Program-made: the position numbers and the translations under genes
NCBI GenBank assembly: GCA_002384815.1
Contig: DGBN01000065.1
Span: forward strand, 66,271-130,270
Length of the DNA stretch: 64,000 bases
Direction: 5' to 3'
From: Oxalobacteraceae bacterium UBA4003
Lineage (GTDB): Bacteria; Pseudomonadota; Gammaproteobacteria; Burkholderiales; Burkholderiaceae_D
Notes under the pieces: generated by a model
The model's input: only the letters and a program-made list of their open reading frames with translations
The model's database searches: none
Told to the model about the DNA's origin: nothing
In this document: positions 53,190 through 62,358 of the stretch, one piece after another
Numbering within the stretch: the stretch's first letter is position 1
Layout: each line of letters opens with the position of its first letter

Positions 53190-53663
53190 ATGAACCATTT
53201 AAGCCAGATTCTCCCACCCGGCAATGTTGTACTCAACCTGGATGTTTCCAGCAAAAAGCGCACATTCGAGCAGGTCGGTTTGATTTTTGAAAATAATTGC
53301 GGCATCGCCCGTTCAGTCGTCTCCGAAAACCTGTTTGCGCGCGAACGTCTGGGTTCGACCGGCCTCGGCCATGGCGTCGCCGTGCCGCATGGACGCATCA
53401 AGGGATTGAAGGCGCCGCTGGCCGCATTTATCCGACTGGCGCAACCGATTCCGTTTGAATCGCCAGACGGACAGCCAGTCAGTCTGCTGATTTTCCTGCT
53501 GATTCCCGACAATGTGACGCAACAGCATCTGGAAATCCTGTCCGAATTGGCAGAGATGTTTTCCGATGAGGCCTTCCGCACCTTGCTGTCAAACACGGAA
53601 GATGCCGCAGCCGTACATGCACGCCTGATCACCTGGCAACCCAGCCTGCAAAGTTCCAACTAA
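53190..53663 (+). CDS. ptsN: Nitrogen PTS EIIA component
   Basis: A 157-residue EIIA-Ntr protein from MNHLSQILPPG (12 bases inside the longest frame). The phosphorylated His is H67 in GHGVAVPHGRIKG. It takes phosphate from NPr and regulates K+ transport, sigma-54 and related functions rather than sugar uptake. It begins a plus-strand group with hprK and rapZ, the conserved proteobacterial order. The usual upstream partners rpoN and hpf are absent here. Confidence 0.93.
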   Translation: MNHLSQILPPGNVVLNLDVSSKKRTFEQVGLIFENNCGIARSVVSENLFARERLGSTGLGHGVAVPHGRIKGLKAPLAAFIRLAQPIPFESPDGQPVSLLIFLLIPDNVTQQHLEILSELAEMFSDEAFRTLLSNTEDAAAVHARLITWQPSLQSSN

Positions 53664-53713
53664 ACCCTGCACCGGTTTCTACGGCACCTCCATCTTTTCC
53701 GTCAGTATTCTCC

Positions 53714-54655
53714 ATGCCATTACCGACCCCGCTCAGCATCCAGCAACTTTATGACGATAACCGCGAATCGCTGCAGTTGGGGTGGTTCTCCGGCTTTCCG
53801 GGTGGTGAGCGCCTGATCCTGGGCGACGCAACGTCGGCAGCAGATCAGGTCGGCCATTTGAATCTGATCCATCCGGGCCGGATTCAGATTTTCGGCCACC
53901 AGGAAGTCGAATACTACCAACGCCTGTCGCCGGCCGCGCGCGCGCATCACAGTGCCGAACTGGTCGCTGGCCAGCCGCCCGCACTCATCATCGCGCAGGG
54001 ACTGGAAACGCCGGCAGACATCATGGCGATCTGCGATGAAAAAAATATTCCGCTGTTCTCCACGCCGCTGCCGGCTGCGCAGGTCATTGATTTCCTGCGC
54101 GTTTATCTGTCGAAGAAACTGGCGCAACGCATTACGATGCACGGCGTTTTCATGGACGTGCTGGGCGTAGGCGTATTGATTACCGGCGAATCCGGCCTCG
54201 GCAAAAGCGAACTCGGACTGGAACTGATTTCACGCAATCACGGTTTGGTGGCCGACGATGCGGTCGAATTTGCCCGCATTGCGCCGCACATGATAGAAGG
54301 ACGCTGCCCGCCCTTGCTGCAAAATCTGCTGGAGGTACGTGGCCTGGGCCTGCTGGATATCCGCACTATATTTGGCGAGACCGCGGTGCGTCGCAAAATG
54401 CGCCTCAAGCTGATTGTGCATCTGGTTAGACGCAGCACACTGGAAGAAAACTACGAACGTCTGCCACTGCCTTCGCAAAGCGAGGAAATTCTCGGCCTGT
54501 CGATACGCAAAGTCGTGATTCCGGTCGAAGCCGGCCGCAATCTGGCAGTTCTGCTCGAAGCCGCCGTGCGCAACACGATATTGCAATTGCGCGGCATCGA
54601 TACACTGAAGGATTTCATGGTCCGCCAGCAAAAAGCAATGGAAAGCGACGAGTAA
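53714..54655 (+). CDS. hprK: HPr kinase/phosphorylase
   Basis: A 313-residue bifunctional Ser kinase/phosphorylase of HPr or NPr. It has an N-terminal regulatory domain, then H143 and the P-loop GESGLGKS (158-165). The HprK signature EVRGLGLLDI and the C-terminal capping segment RKMRLKLIVHLVRR follow. It controls phosphotransfer in the same system as PtsN. It lies 50 bases after ptsN. Confidence 0.94.
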   Translation: MPLPTPLSIQQLYDDNRESLQLGWFSGFPGGERLILGDATSAADQVGHLNLIHPGRIQIFGHQEVEYYQRLSPAARAHHSAELVAGQPPALIIAQGLETPADIMAICDEKNIPLFSTPLPAAQVIDFLRVYLSKKLAQRITMHGVFMDVLGVGVLITGESGLGKSELGLELISRNHGLVADDAVEFARIAPHMIEGRCPPLLQNLLEVRGLGLLDIRTIFGETAVRRKMRLKLIVHLVRRSTLEENYERLPLPSQSEEILGLSIRKVVIPVEAGRNLAVLLEAAVRNTILQLRGIDTLKDFMVRQQKAMESDE

Positions 54656-54725
54656 CTGGCTAGCAAGCCGCAAGCTCAGGCGCGGTTCGCCACTCTCTTC
54701 CTTTCCTTGCGGTATGATTGTTGCC

Positions 54726-55589
54726 ATGCGCATCATTCTCATCACAGGAATTTCAGGTTCCGGCAAATCTGTCGGACTCAAAGCCCTCGAAGACGCAGGT
54801 TATTTCTGCGTCGACAACCTTCCACCCACACTGTTACGTGCACTGGTCACGGCACGCCTTGAAGAACAGGGAACTACACTGGCCGTGTCCATGGACGTAC
54901 GTAGCGCCAGTTCGCTGATCGGTCTGCCCGCAGACCTGGCCTGGCTGCGCAGCCAGGGACACGATGTAAAAGTCCTGTTCCTCACTGCAAAAACCGACTC
55001 CCTGATCGCACGCTTTTCCGAAACGCGTCGCAGTCATCCGCTCTCGCATCGCGGCTTTGCCGGCGATAGCAATGCAGAGCCGCGCACGCTGACTGAATGC
55101 ATACGCGAAGAACGCGAAATGCTGGCCGGCATAGAAGAAATCGGCCACGTCATCGACACTTCCGGCATGCGCGCCAACAAACTACGGGCATGGGTCAAGG
55201 GATTGGTTGAAAGCGATCATTCGCCACTGACCATCCTGTTCGAATCGTTTGCGTTCAAGTTCGGCGTACCGCTAGATGCAGATCTGGTGTTCGACGTACG
55301 TACACTGCCCAATCCACATTACGACGAAGCGCTGCGCCCGCTGACGGGGCGCGACGCCCCGGTACAGGACTTCCTGCTGGCGCAGCCGGATGCCATGGCC
55401 CTGCTGGCGGATATACGCGGCTTTGTCGAAAAATGGCTGCCCTCATTCAAGAACGATAATCGCGGTTACCTTACGGTCGCCATCGGCTGTACCGGTGGCC
55501 AGCATCGCTCTGTCTATATCGTTGAACAGCTGGCGCAGTATTTTCGCCCGACTGAGCATGTGCTGGTCCGGCACCGCGAGCTGGACTGA
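54726..55589 (+). CDS. rapZ: RapZ, RNase adapter / nucleotide-binding protein
   Basis: A 287-residue protein starting MRIILITGISGSGKS, with the P-loop GISGSGKS at 8-15. The first Met of the longer frame is 12 bases upstream. The C-terminal domain carries VAIGCTGGQHRSVY, the phosphate-binding motif of RapZ. In E. coli it senses glucosamine-6-phosphate and guides RNase E to GlmZ; in betaproteobacteria the role is less known. Conserved position after hprK. Confidence 0.93.
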   Translation: MRIILITGISGSGKSVGLKALEDAGYFCVDNLPPTLLRALVTARLEEQGTTLAVSMDVRSASSLIGLPADLAWLRSQGHDVKVLFLTAKTDSLIARFSETRRSHPLSHRGFAGDSNAEPRTLTECIREEREMLAGIEEIGHVIDTSGMRANKLRAWVKGLVESDHSPLTILFESFAFKFGVPLDADLVFDVRTLPNPHYDEALRPLTGRDAPVQDFLLAQPDAMALLADIRGFVEKWLPSFKNDNRGYLTVAIGCTGGQHRSVYIVEQLAQYFRPTEHVLVRHRELD

Positions 55590-55661
55590 TTGCAAGGCAC
55601 ACCTGTTTTTCACCATGCCGGCCCCATCACGCCAACCTTTATCCCGCCTCCTATTTTTACC

Positions 55662-56285
55662 ATGTCTGAAAACGAAAACTGGCTGCCGCTGTTTCCGCTT
55701 AACGCTGTGCTCTTCCCTGACGGCATTCTTCCTCTCAAGGTTTTTGAGACCAGATACATAGATATGGTGCGTGATTGCATGAAGCGCAAAGCGCCATTCG
55801 GCATCGTGTTGATCAAATCCGGGCAGGAAGTTGGCGGCCTTGCCGAACCTGAAACGACAGGTTGCCTGGCTCACATCGTTGCGTGGGATGCCCCGCAACT
55901 CGGCGTTTTGCTGCTGCGGACACAAGGCGGCGCACGCTTCCGCATTCTGGAGACACGTTCAGAAAAAGATCAACATCTGACAGCACGTGTTGAAATGCTG
56001 GAAACCAGCAGCGACATTTTATTGAAACAGCATCAGGCGTGCGCCGATACTCTGGCGCTCGTCATCCACGACATCAATACCAAAGGCCGAATGGAACAAG
56101 GCGCCCATTTCGACACCCCCTTCCCTGAGGTTTTGCAGTTGCACGATGCAGGATGGGTAGCGAATCGATGGAGCGAAATATTGCCTATACCAATGAAAGC
56201 ACGGCAAAAACTGCTGGAACTCGATGATCCGCAAAGCCGCCTGACAATCATTCATCAATACCTGCAACAACATCACATCGTTTGA
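55662..56285 (+). CDS. LON substrate-binding domain protein
   Basis: A 207-residue stand-alone LON N-terminal domain protein starting MSENENWLPLFPLNAVLFPDGILPLKVFETRYIDMV, a near-perfect match to the LON-domain opening. It lacks the AAA and protease parts of Lon. Such proteins are common but functionally unassigned; substrate or partner binding is assumed. It ends 6 bases before the convergent mutY stop. Confidence 0.88.
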   Translation: MSENENWLPLFPLNAVLFPDGILPLKVFETRYIDMVRDCMKRKAPFGIVLIKSGQEVGGLAEPETTGCLAHIVAWDAPQLGVLLLRTQGGARFRILETRSEKDQHLTARVEMLETSSDILLKQHQACADTLALVIHDINTKGRMEQGAHFDTPFPEVLQLHDAGWVANRWSEILPIPMKARQKLLELDDPQSRLTIIHQYLQQHHIV

Positions 56286-56291
56286 AAATTT

Positions 56292-57467
56292 TTATTCAGA
56301 CAATAAATCCGGCGCACGAAAAACTTCCAGCAGCAATTTTTTGACCGGCGCCGGCAAGGGTGCGCCCGCCATTCTCGCCGTCGGATACCAGTTGTGACTG
56401 CTTTGCCCCGCGATCTGCAGGCGTTGCACCAGCGCGATGCGATACGGCGTCACATGCAATTTGAAATGCGTGAAGGTATGCGAGAACTGCGGCAATTCTT
56501 CCACCGATGCCGGCACCCCGAACGCGGCAGTCGCATACGTTAATGCGACATCAAAATCGGTAGTTCCCAATTGGGGCGTCGCATCCATTTCCGGCAATGA
56601 CAACAAGCCGCCCCAAATGCCTTTGTCCGGACGCTGCTCAAGCAAAATCTGGTCGCCATCGATAATCAGCAGCATCGCCGTTGCCTTTTCCGGCACGGCT
56701 TTTTTCGGTTTACGTATCGGCAGTTCGCCCGTTCTATCCGTTGCATAGGCAACACAGCGTTCCGCCAGGGGACAACGATTGCACGACGGACGATTGCGTG
56801 TACACAAGGTCGCACCCAGATCCATCAAACCCTGCGTATAGGCTTCCACACCGGTTTCCGGCAGCAAAGCCACCGCTCGCAGCCATAGCTCATTTTCCAC
56901 TGCTTTCTCACCCGGATAACGCTCAACACCGAACACGCGGGCGAACACGCGCTTGACGTTACCGTCCAGAATGGCGGCACGGGTGCCATAGGAAAATGCC
57001 GCGATCGCTGCAGCGGTCGATCGACCTATGCCGGGCAACTGTTCCAGCAAGGCCGAATCGCCGGGGAACACACCGCCATGTGTATTCACAATCGCCTGCG
57101 CACACTTGTGCAGATTGCGCGCACGCGAGTAGTAACCGAGCCCGCTCCAATGCGCCATGACCTCTTCCGATGGCGCTGCAGCCAGTGAAACCACGGTAGG
57201 GAAACTGGCCAGGAAACGCAGATAATAAGGAATGACCGCTGCGACCTGAGTCTGCTGCAACATGATTTCCGACAGCCAGACGCGATACGCATCGCGCGTA
57301 TTCTGCCAGGGCAGCGCGTGACGGCCATGCTGTTTTTGCCATTGGATAACGGCATGCGAAAACGTCGGGTCTATCAATGCGGCCGGCTTCGCCGACGTTT
57401 TTGTGCGTGCTGTTTTTTTACCTGCGGAGACTACACCTGCCTCTGGTTCTCTGACGACACGCTTCAT
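56292..57467 (-). CDS. mutY: A/G-specific adenine glycosylase
   Basis: A 391-residue MutY that removes adenine mispaired with 8-oxoguanine. The catalytic Glu is E67 (LSEIMLQQTQVA), and the helix-hairpin-helix LPGIGRSTAAAI precedes D168 (ILDGN). The 4Fe-4S ligands are C222-x6-C229-x2-C232-x5-C238. The C-terminal Nudix-like domain recognises 8-oxoG. An unusual Lys/Ala-rich N-terminal extension of about 30 residues precedes the core. Its start abuts the dynamin-like gene stop with no gap; mutM follows in the same block, grouping the GO-repair genes. Confidence 0.95.
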   Translation of the reverse strand: MKRVVREPEAGVVSAGKKTARTKTSAKPAALIDPTFSHAVIQWQKQHGRHALPWQNTRDAYRVWLSEIMLQQTQVAAVIPYYLRFLASFPTVVSLAAAPSEEVMAHWSGLGYYSRARNLHKCAQAIVNTHGGVFPGDSALLEQLPGIGRSTAAAIAAFSYGTRAAILDGNVKRVFARVFGVERYPGEKAVENELWLRAVALLPETGVEAYTQGLMDLGATLCTRNRPSCNRCPLAERCVAYATDRTGELPIRKPKKAVPEKATAMLLIIDGDQILLEQRPDKGIWGGLLSLPEMDATPQLGTTDFDVALTYATAAFGVPASVEELPQFSHTFTHFKLHVTPYRIALVQRLQIAGQSSHNWYPTARMAGAPLPAPVKKLLLEVFRAPDLLSE

Positions 57468-59408
57468 CTAGGCTGCTGCTTTATACAAACCCAGCTGCGC
57501 CAGAATCGCGGTTTTCAATTCATTTTCCAGACGTTTCAATTGCGCTCGTTGCGCATCGAGTTCGGTTTGCATCTGTTCAAACGCCAGCACTTTTTCTTCC
57601 AGGCTGTCGGTTGCCAGGTGAATTTTTTCAATTGATTTCTTGCGGCGCTTCAATTGCAGCTTATGTTCGCCTATCTGCGCTTCCAGCGGCGCCATCACGA
57701 CTTTCAACCAGGCTTCTACATCACGATTTGCCTGCAAAAAGCTTTGCTTGACGCGTGACGCGATCGAATCGAAAAATTTCTGCATCAGCACGACTTGCGG
57801 CGTAGTCAGAATCGTCGCTGCACCGAACTGCTTGTGATACAGCTTTTCGATCATGACGATTTCCTTGCTGTACTTTTCAAGTGAAAACGGCATGGGCGTC
57901 GACAAGGCCAGTCCATGTTCGGTGGAAAATTTACGATACATGACCGACATCATCTCGCCGATTTCATCGGTCTTTTGCGCCGACATTTCCAGATTGTGCA
58001 GTGCCTGTAGGAAAAATTCCTTCACGGCCTGACGCAAGCCGGCAGTGAATCTGCTGCTTTCCATCGCCGCACGCGCGTGGCGAATATCGTCTTTCAGGAC
58101 GCCCATGCCAAGATGGGTAAATACCTCGTTCGACAAACGCGCAAATACGGAACGCGTAGCCTGCAATTTGAACAGGCTTCCATCGAACTCTGTTTTTTCC
58201 ATATCGATGCGCATCATCATGTGATCAAGTATGGTTTGATTCTTGCCGCGCAGGCTTTTCAGCTCCAGCAATTGCTCGACCACATTCCGCGAACGCGACA
58301 TCAGCAGCGCCTGCTTGGAAGCAGCCAGCTCCTTGACTTCCGCCAGCAACTGCGCACGTATGATGTCTTGCTTGGCGGGGATCAGCTCGTTCGACAACGC
58401 ACTTTCCAGCGCCGGCAAACGACTCTTCGCCAGCAAGGGTGCATCGGCATTTATTTTACCTACCAGGCCTTTTTGCGCCGATACAGGAAAGATCTGCCGC
58501 TGCGGAATATCCAGTATTTGCGCGACGTTGCCAACCTGCATATCAATTTGCTGTGCGACCTCATCCGGCGTGCGCAACTCATCCCACATGCTGTCTATCT
58601 TGTTCAGAACGACCAGACGACCTGCGCCTGTGCCGCCTATATGGTTGCGCCAGATATCAATATCGCTTTTGGTCACGCCGGTATCAGCGGCAAGAATGAA
58701 CAGCACCGCATGCGCATTCGGAATCAGGTTCAGCGTCAATTCAGGCTCGGTGCCGATCGCATTCAAACCCGGCGTATCGATAATCACCAAGCCCTGCTTC
58801 AATAGCGGGTGCGGAAAATTCACGATCGCATGCCGCCATTGCGAAATCTCGACCATGCCGTTTTCATCCACCGCCAGCACCATGTCCAGATCGGTTTCGT
58901 CATACAGGCCGTAGCTTGCCGCTTCGGCTATCGGCACACGCTTGGTCAGGCTGACTTGCTTGAATGCTTCCAGCATGCCGTCGCCGGATGAGGTATCCAG
59001 CGGCAATACGGTCCAGACCTGGCTCTGCGCCTTGAAGTCGCTGGTCGATTGCGCTTCCGCGCGCGTCTCGATAGGCAGCAGCCGTATCGATGGCGGAAAG
59101 GTTTCGTCGTACAGTAATTCGGTAGGGCACATCGTGGTGCGTCCGGCCGAGGTCGGCAAAATGCGCTGGCCGTAATCGGCAAAGAAAATCGCATTGATCA
59201 ATTCCGATTTTCCGCGTGAAAACTCAGCGACAAAGGCAATCGACAATTTGTCTTCGTTCAGGCGCGACAGCATCTGCACAAAGCGTTGATCGCTGGCGCC
59301 ATCGGATAGATCGATGGCATGCACGCAGTCGCGATAACGCTCAAGCGAGGCCTTGACGTCATTGCGCCAGCCGCTGTACTGCTGAAATTTTTGTACCAGA
59401 TTGCTCAC
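57468..59408 (-). CDS. Dynamin-family GTPase
   Basis: A 646-residue large GTPase. The G1 P-loop is AEFSRGKSELINAIF (about 61-75), a G2-type Thr occurs in SAGRTTMCPTELLYD, the G3 motif is DTPGLNAIGTE and G4 is LNKID. The C-terminal 350 residues are predicted helical and coiled-coil (QLKRRKKSIEKIHLATDSLEEKVLAFEQMQTELDAQ). No signal peptide is present. Bacterial dynamin-like proteins remodel or guard membranes, but the role here is unknown. It lies between mutM and mutY on the same strand. Confidence 0.88.
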   Translation of the reverse strand: MSNLVQKFQQYSGWRNDVKASLERYRDCVHAIDLSDGASDQRFVQMLSRLNEDKLSIAFVAEFSRGKSELINAIFFADYGQRILPTSAGRTTMCPTELLYDETFPPSIRLLPIETRAEAQSTSDFKAQSQVWTVLPLDTSSGDGMLEAFKQVSLTKRVPIAEAASYGLYDETDLDMVLAVDENGMVEISQWRHAIVNFPHPLLKQGLVIIDTPGLNAIGTEPELTLNLIPNAHAVLFILAADTGVTKSDIDIWRNHIGGTGAGRLVVLNKIDSMWDELRTPDEVAQQIDMQVGNVAQILDIPQRQIFPVSAQKGLVGKINADAPLLAKSRLPALESALSNELIPAKQDIIRAQLLAEVKELAASKQALLMSRSRNVVEQLLELKSLRGKNQTILDHMMMRIDMEKTEFDGSLFKLQATRSVFARLSNEVFTHLGMGVLKDDIRHARAAMESSRFTAGLRQAVKEFFLQALHNLEMSAQKTDEIGEMMSVMYRKFSTEHGLALSTPMPFSLEKYSKEIVMIEKLYHKQFGAATILTTPQVVLMQKFFDSIASRVKQSFLQANRDVEAWLKVVMAPLEAQIGEHKLQLKRRKKSIEKIHLATDSLEEKVLAFEQMQTELDAQRAQLKRLENELKTAILAQLGLYKAAA

Positions 59409-59487
59409 ATGGACCTCGTTTATGCTGTTGTTATGCCGCAGATTTACCGGGTCGACTCCTCCACCAGAGTGACACTAGCATCTGTCT

Positions 59488-60309
59488 TCACTTTTGACAA
59501 TTTGCACAATAGAAGGTCGAACGCTGGCCTTGCACGATTTGACGGACAGGAGCATTGCAAATACGGCAAGGTTCGCCGGCGCGGGCATAGACAAAATAGT
59601 TTTGCTGGAAGTAGCCCGATTGTCCGTTGACGCCGATGAAATCCTTGAGGGTGCTGCCGCCCTGCTCGATGGCGGCAGCCAGAATTTCGCGTATCGACTG
59701 CGCCAATCGTTCGTAACGCTGCAAGCTGATGCGATGGGCCGGCGTCTTCGGATTGATGCGCGCCCGGAACAGACTTTCCGATGCATAAATATTTCCAACC
59801 CCGACGACTATGTCGCCCGCCAGCAACACTTGCTTGATCGCCGCGCGGCGACCGCGCGTCTGCCTATACAGCCATTGCGCAGTAAACAAGTCTTCCAGCG
59901 GCTCCACTCCCAGCGCGCGCAGCAATAAATGATTATCGACCGCCCCTTCTTCCGCGGCATGCCACAGCACCGCACCGAAACGACGCGGATCGGTCAGCCG
60001 CAGCACCTGATTGCCGACCATCATGTCGAAGTGATCGTGTTTTTGCGGCGGTGCGTCCAAAGGCAGAATGCGAATATGGCCGGACATGCCGAGGTGGATG
60101 ATCAGGGTGCCATGATCAAAATGAATCAACAGATATTTACCGCGCCGGCCGGTGCTGCGCATCGTGCGGCCGGCCAGTATCTGCGGCAAGGTGGCAGGGA
60201 AAGGCCAGCGCAAACCGGCATGGCGGAATACAACACCGCTGACCACTTGTCCCTCCAGATACGGGGCAACACCGCGACGTGTCACTTCAACTTCAGGTAA
60301 TTCAGGCAT
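59488..60309 (-). CDS. mutM: Formamidopyrimidine-DNA glycosylase
   Basis: A 273-residue Fpg/MutM that excises 8-oxoguanine and formamidopyrimidines with beta,delta-lyase activity. The mature N-terminus PELPEVEVTRRG carries catalytic P2 and E3, K58 is in GRRGKYLL, and the C-terminal zinc finger is C248-x2-C251-x16-C268-x2-C271. All key residues are present and the length is standard. It is divergent from the TPR gene. Confidence 0.96.
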   Translation of the reverse strand: MPELPEVEVTRRGVAPYLEGQVVSGVVFRHAGLRWPFPATLPQILAGRTMRSTGRRGKYLLIHFDHGTLIIHLGMSGHIRILPLDAPPQKHDHFDMMVGNQVLRLTDPRRFGAVLWHAAEEGAVDNHLLLRALGVEPLEDLFTAQWLYRQTRGRRAAIKQVLLAGDIVVGVGNIYASESLFRARINPKTPAHRISLQRYERLAQSIREILAAAIEQGGSTLKDFIGVNGQSGYFQQNYFVYARAGEPCRICNAPVRQIVQGQRSTFYCANCQK

Positions 60310-60422
60310 GGCGACAACAACTTCCGTGGTGACTCAGGCACGGCCTTTATACTGCGCCGTGCTGCGCATGGCGCAGCGGTTCAGCGTAGAATAAAAACCT
60401 GCTCGATTTGCTTGGACTTCAA

Positions 60423-62234
60423 TTGAAAAATGCTCTCGTCATTGTAACGCTGTCGTTGCTGTTCTTTACCGGTGACTATCTGCACGCTGAAACATTGGTA
60501 CCGGACAACGCTGCACAGCCATCTGAATTGACTGCGAAAGAAGGCCAGAAGCCGCCAGTTGCAATCACTCAGCCTGCAAATAACAAACAAGCCGTCGACA
60601 ACAAATCCGACGAGCCCTTGCCGTCCGTCGACATGACAGAAGACCTGCTGTTCAAGCTGCTGCGTGCCGAACTGGCTTACCAGCACGGCGATTGGCAACT
60701 TGCCTATGTGACGATGCTGGTCACGGCGCAGGAAACGCGCGATCCGCGCCTCGCACGCCGCGCTGCGGAAATCGCCTTGAGTGTCAAACAAACCGGTGAA
60801 GCCCTGTCGGCTGTCAGATTATGGCGCGAACTGGCGCCGCATTCGGATGAAGCCGGCCAGTTTTACCTGGGCCTGGTTGTACTGGGAGAGAATCTGACGG
60901 AAGCCAAGCCGATTTTTGCCGAACGCCTGCAGGAAGTCAGCCCGCAAGCACGCGGCTTGCTGATTCTGCAAATACAGCGTCTGCTGGCGCGTACCAAGGA
61001 CAAGAACGCCGCCTTCACGCTGCTGGAAAACTTGACTGCACCGTATCAGAATCTGGTGGAAACGCATATTGCGCTGTCACAGGGAGCATTTGCAAAAAAC
61101 GATCTGGAACGTTCACGCATGGAGTCGAAAAAGGCGCTGGATATCAAACCCGATCTGGAAATCGCCGTCTTGATGCTGGCCCAGGCGATACCGAGTCGCG
61201 CCGAGTCACTCAAGACTCTCGCCGGTTTCCTCGATAAAAATCCGAAAGCTCGCGACGTCCGTATCGCTTACGCAAAAACGCTGATCGATGACAGGCAGCA
61301 TGAGGAGGCACGCAGACAATTTGAAATTCTGCTCAAGGAACAACCTGACGATTTGACTATTCTGTATGCGATAGGCATTCTGGCTGCGCAAATGAATGAC
61401 AGGGAAGGCGCCGAAAAATATCTGGGTACGTATCTGCAGAAACTGGAAAACAACCCGGATGAGGAACGCGATCCGGTGCAAGCCTTGTTGATCCTTTCGC
61501 AAATATCCGAGGACCGCAAGGATTTTCCCGCCGCACTCAAATGGCTGGCGCAAGTTGAACCTGGCCCGGCTTATCTGGAAGCACAGGTGAGAAGTGCGCA
61601 AATCATGGCCAGCGCCGGCGATCTGAACGGCGCGCGCAATCTCCTCAATCATTTGAAACCGGAAGGTCAGCGGGAACAGATACAGATCATCATCGCCAAT
61701 GCACAACTATTACGCAATGCAAATCGCGCACCGGAAGCCTTGGCAGTATTAAGCCAAGGTCTGGAACGCTTCCCTGAAGATACCGGTTTGTTGTACGACT
61801 ATGCGATGCAGGCAGAAAAAGCCAATCGCTTCGACTTGATGGAAAACGCCTTGCGCAAGATCATCAAACTGGCGCCGAACAATCAGCATGCGTACAACGC
61901 ACTGGGTTACTCCTTTGCCGAGCGCAATATCCATTTGCAGGAAGCCTACACGCTGATCGACAAGGCATCGAAGCTGGCGCCGGAAGATCCCTTCATCATG
62001 GATAGCATGGGCTGGGTGTATTTCCGCCTTGGGAAATTGCAGGAGGCTGAGGATTTTCTGCGTCGCGCCTATGCCATTCGCCCGGATGTGGAAATCGGCG
62101 TGCATCTCGGGGAAGTGCTGTGGATCAAAGGTGAAAAAGACGCGGCACAACAGTTGTGGCGCGAAGCCAGCCGGAAAGATCCGCAAAACGATATGCTGAA
62201 AAATACATTGACACGTCTGCGCACCAAATTATAA
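60423..62234 (+). CDS. Tetratricopeptide repeat protein, exported
   Basis: About 603 residues. No ATG is available: the best start is TTG at 60423, which gives a clean signal peptide (KNALVIVTLSLLFFTGDYLHA); a TTG 15 bases earlier is also open. After a Pro/Ala/Lys-rich stretch, TPR repeats fill most of the chain, for example LAYQHGDWQLAYVTMLVTAQ and AYNALGYSFAERNIHLQEAYTLIDKASKLAPEDPFIMDSMGWVYFRLG near the C-terminus. It probably acts as a periplasmic scaffold. It directly precedes lolB, the standard betaproteobacterial order. Confidence 0.88.
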   Translation: MKNALVIVTLSLLFFTGDYLHAETLVPDNAAQPSELTAKEGQKPPVAITQPANNKQAVDNKSDEPLPSVDMTEDLLFKLLRAELAYQHGDWQLAYVTMLVTAQETRDPRLARRAAEIALSVKQTGEALSAVRLWRELAPHSDEAGQFYLGLVVLGENLTEAKPIFAERLQEVSPQARGLLILQIQRLLARTKDKNAAFTLLENLTAPYQNLVETHIALSQGAFAKNDLERSRMESKKALDIKPDLEIAVLMLAQAIPSRAESLKTLAGFLDKNPKARDVRIAYAKTLIDDRQHEEARRQFEILLKEQPDDLTILYAIGILAAQMNDREGAEKYLGTYLQKLENNPDEERDPVQALLILSQISEDRKDFPAALKWLAQVEPGPAYLEAQVRSAQIMASAGDLNGARNLLNHLKPEGQREQIQIIIANAQLLRNANRAPEALAVLSQGLERFPEDTGLLYDYAMQAEKANRFDLMENALRKIIKLAPNNQHAYNALGYSFAERNIHLQEAYTLIDKASKLAPEDPFIMDSMGWVYFRLGKLQEAEDFLRRAYAIRPDVEIGVHLGEVLWIKGEKDAAQQLWREASRKDPQNDMLKNTLTRLRTKL

Positions 62235-62242
62235 ATATCAGG

Positions 62243-62268
62243 ATGTGACGGCAGTTGCCGTCACATTT
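62243..62268 (+). terminator. Hairpin after TPR gene
   Basis: ATGTGACGGCA (62243-62253) and TGCCGTCACAT (62256-62266) are perfect 11-base arms separated by 2 bases, followed by TTT. The T-run is short, so it may be an attenuator rather than a full stop before lolB. Confidence 0.55.
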
Positions 62269-62358
62269 CCCCTTGCCCGCGATCCTCGCGCAACTGCGAT
62301 CATGGCAAGCATTATTTCCTGTATTTTTCACACCACCATGTTTATATCCGGCTCACCC

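Noticed and set aside
60381..60791. 136-residue minus-strand open frame
   Set aside because: Overlaps the signal peptide and first part of the TPR gene; no recognisable domain.
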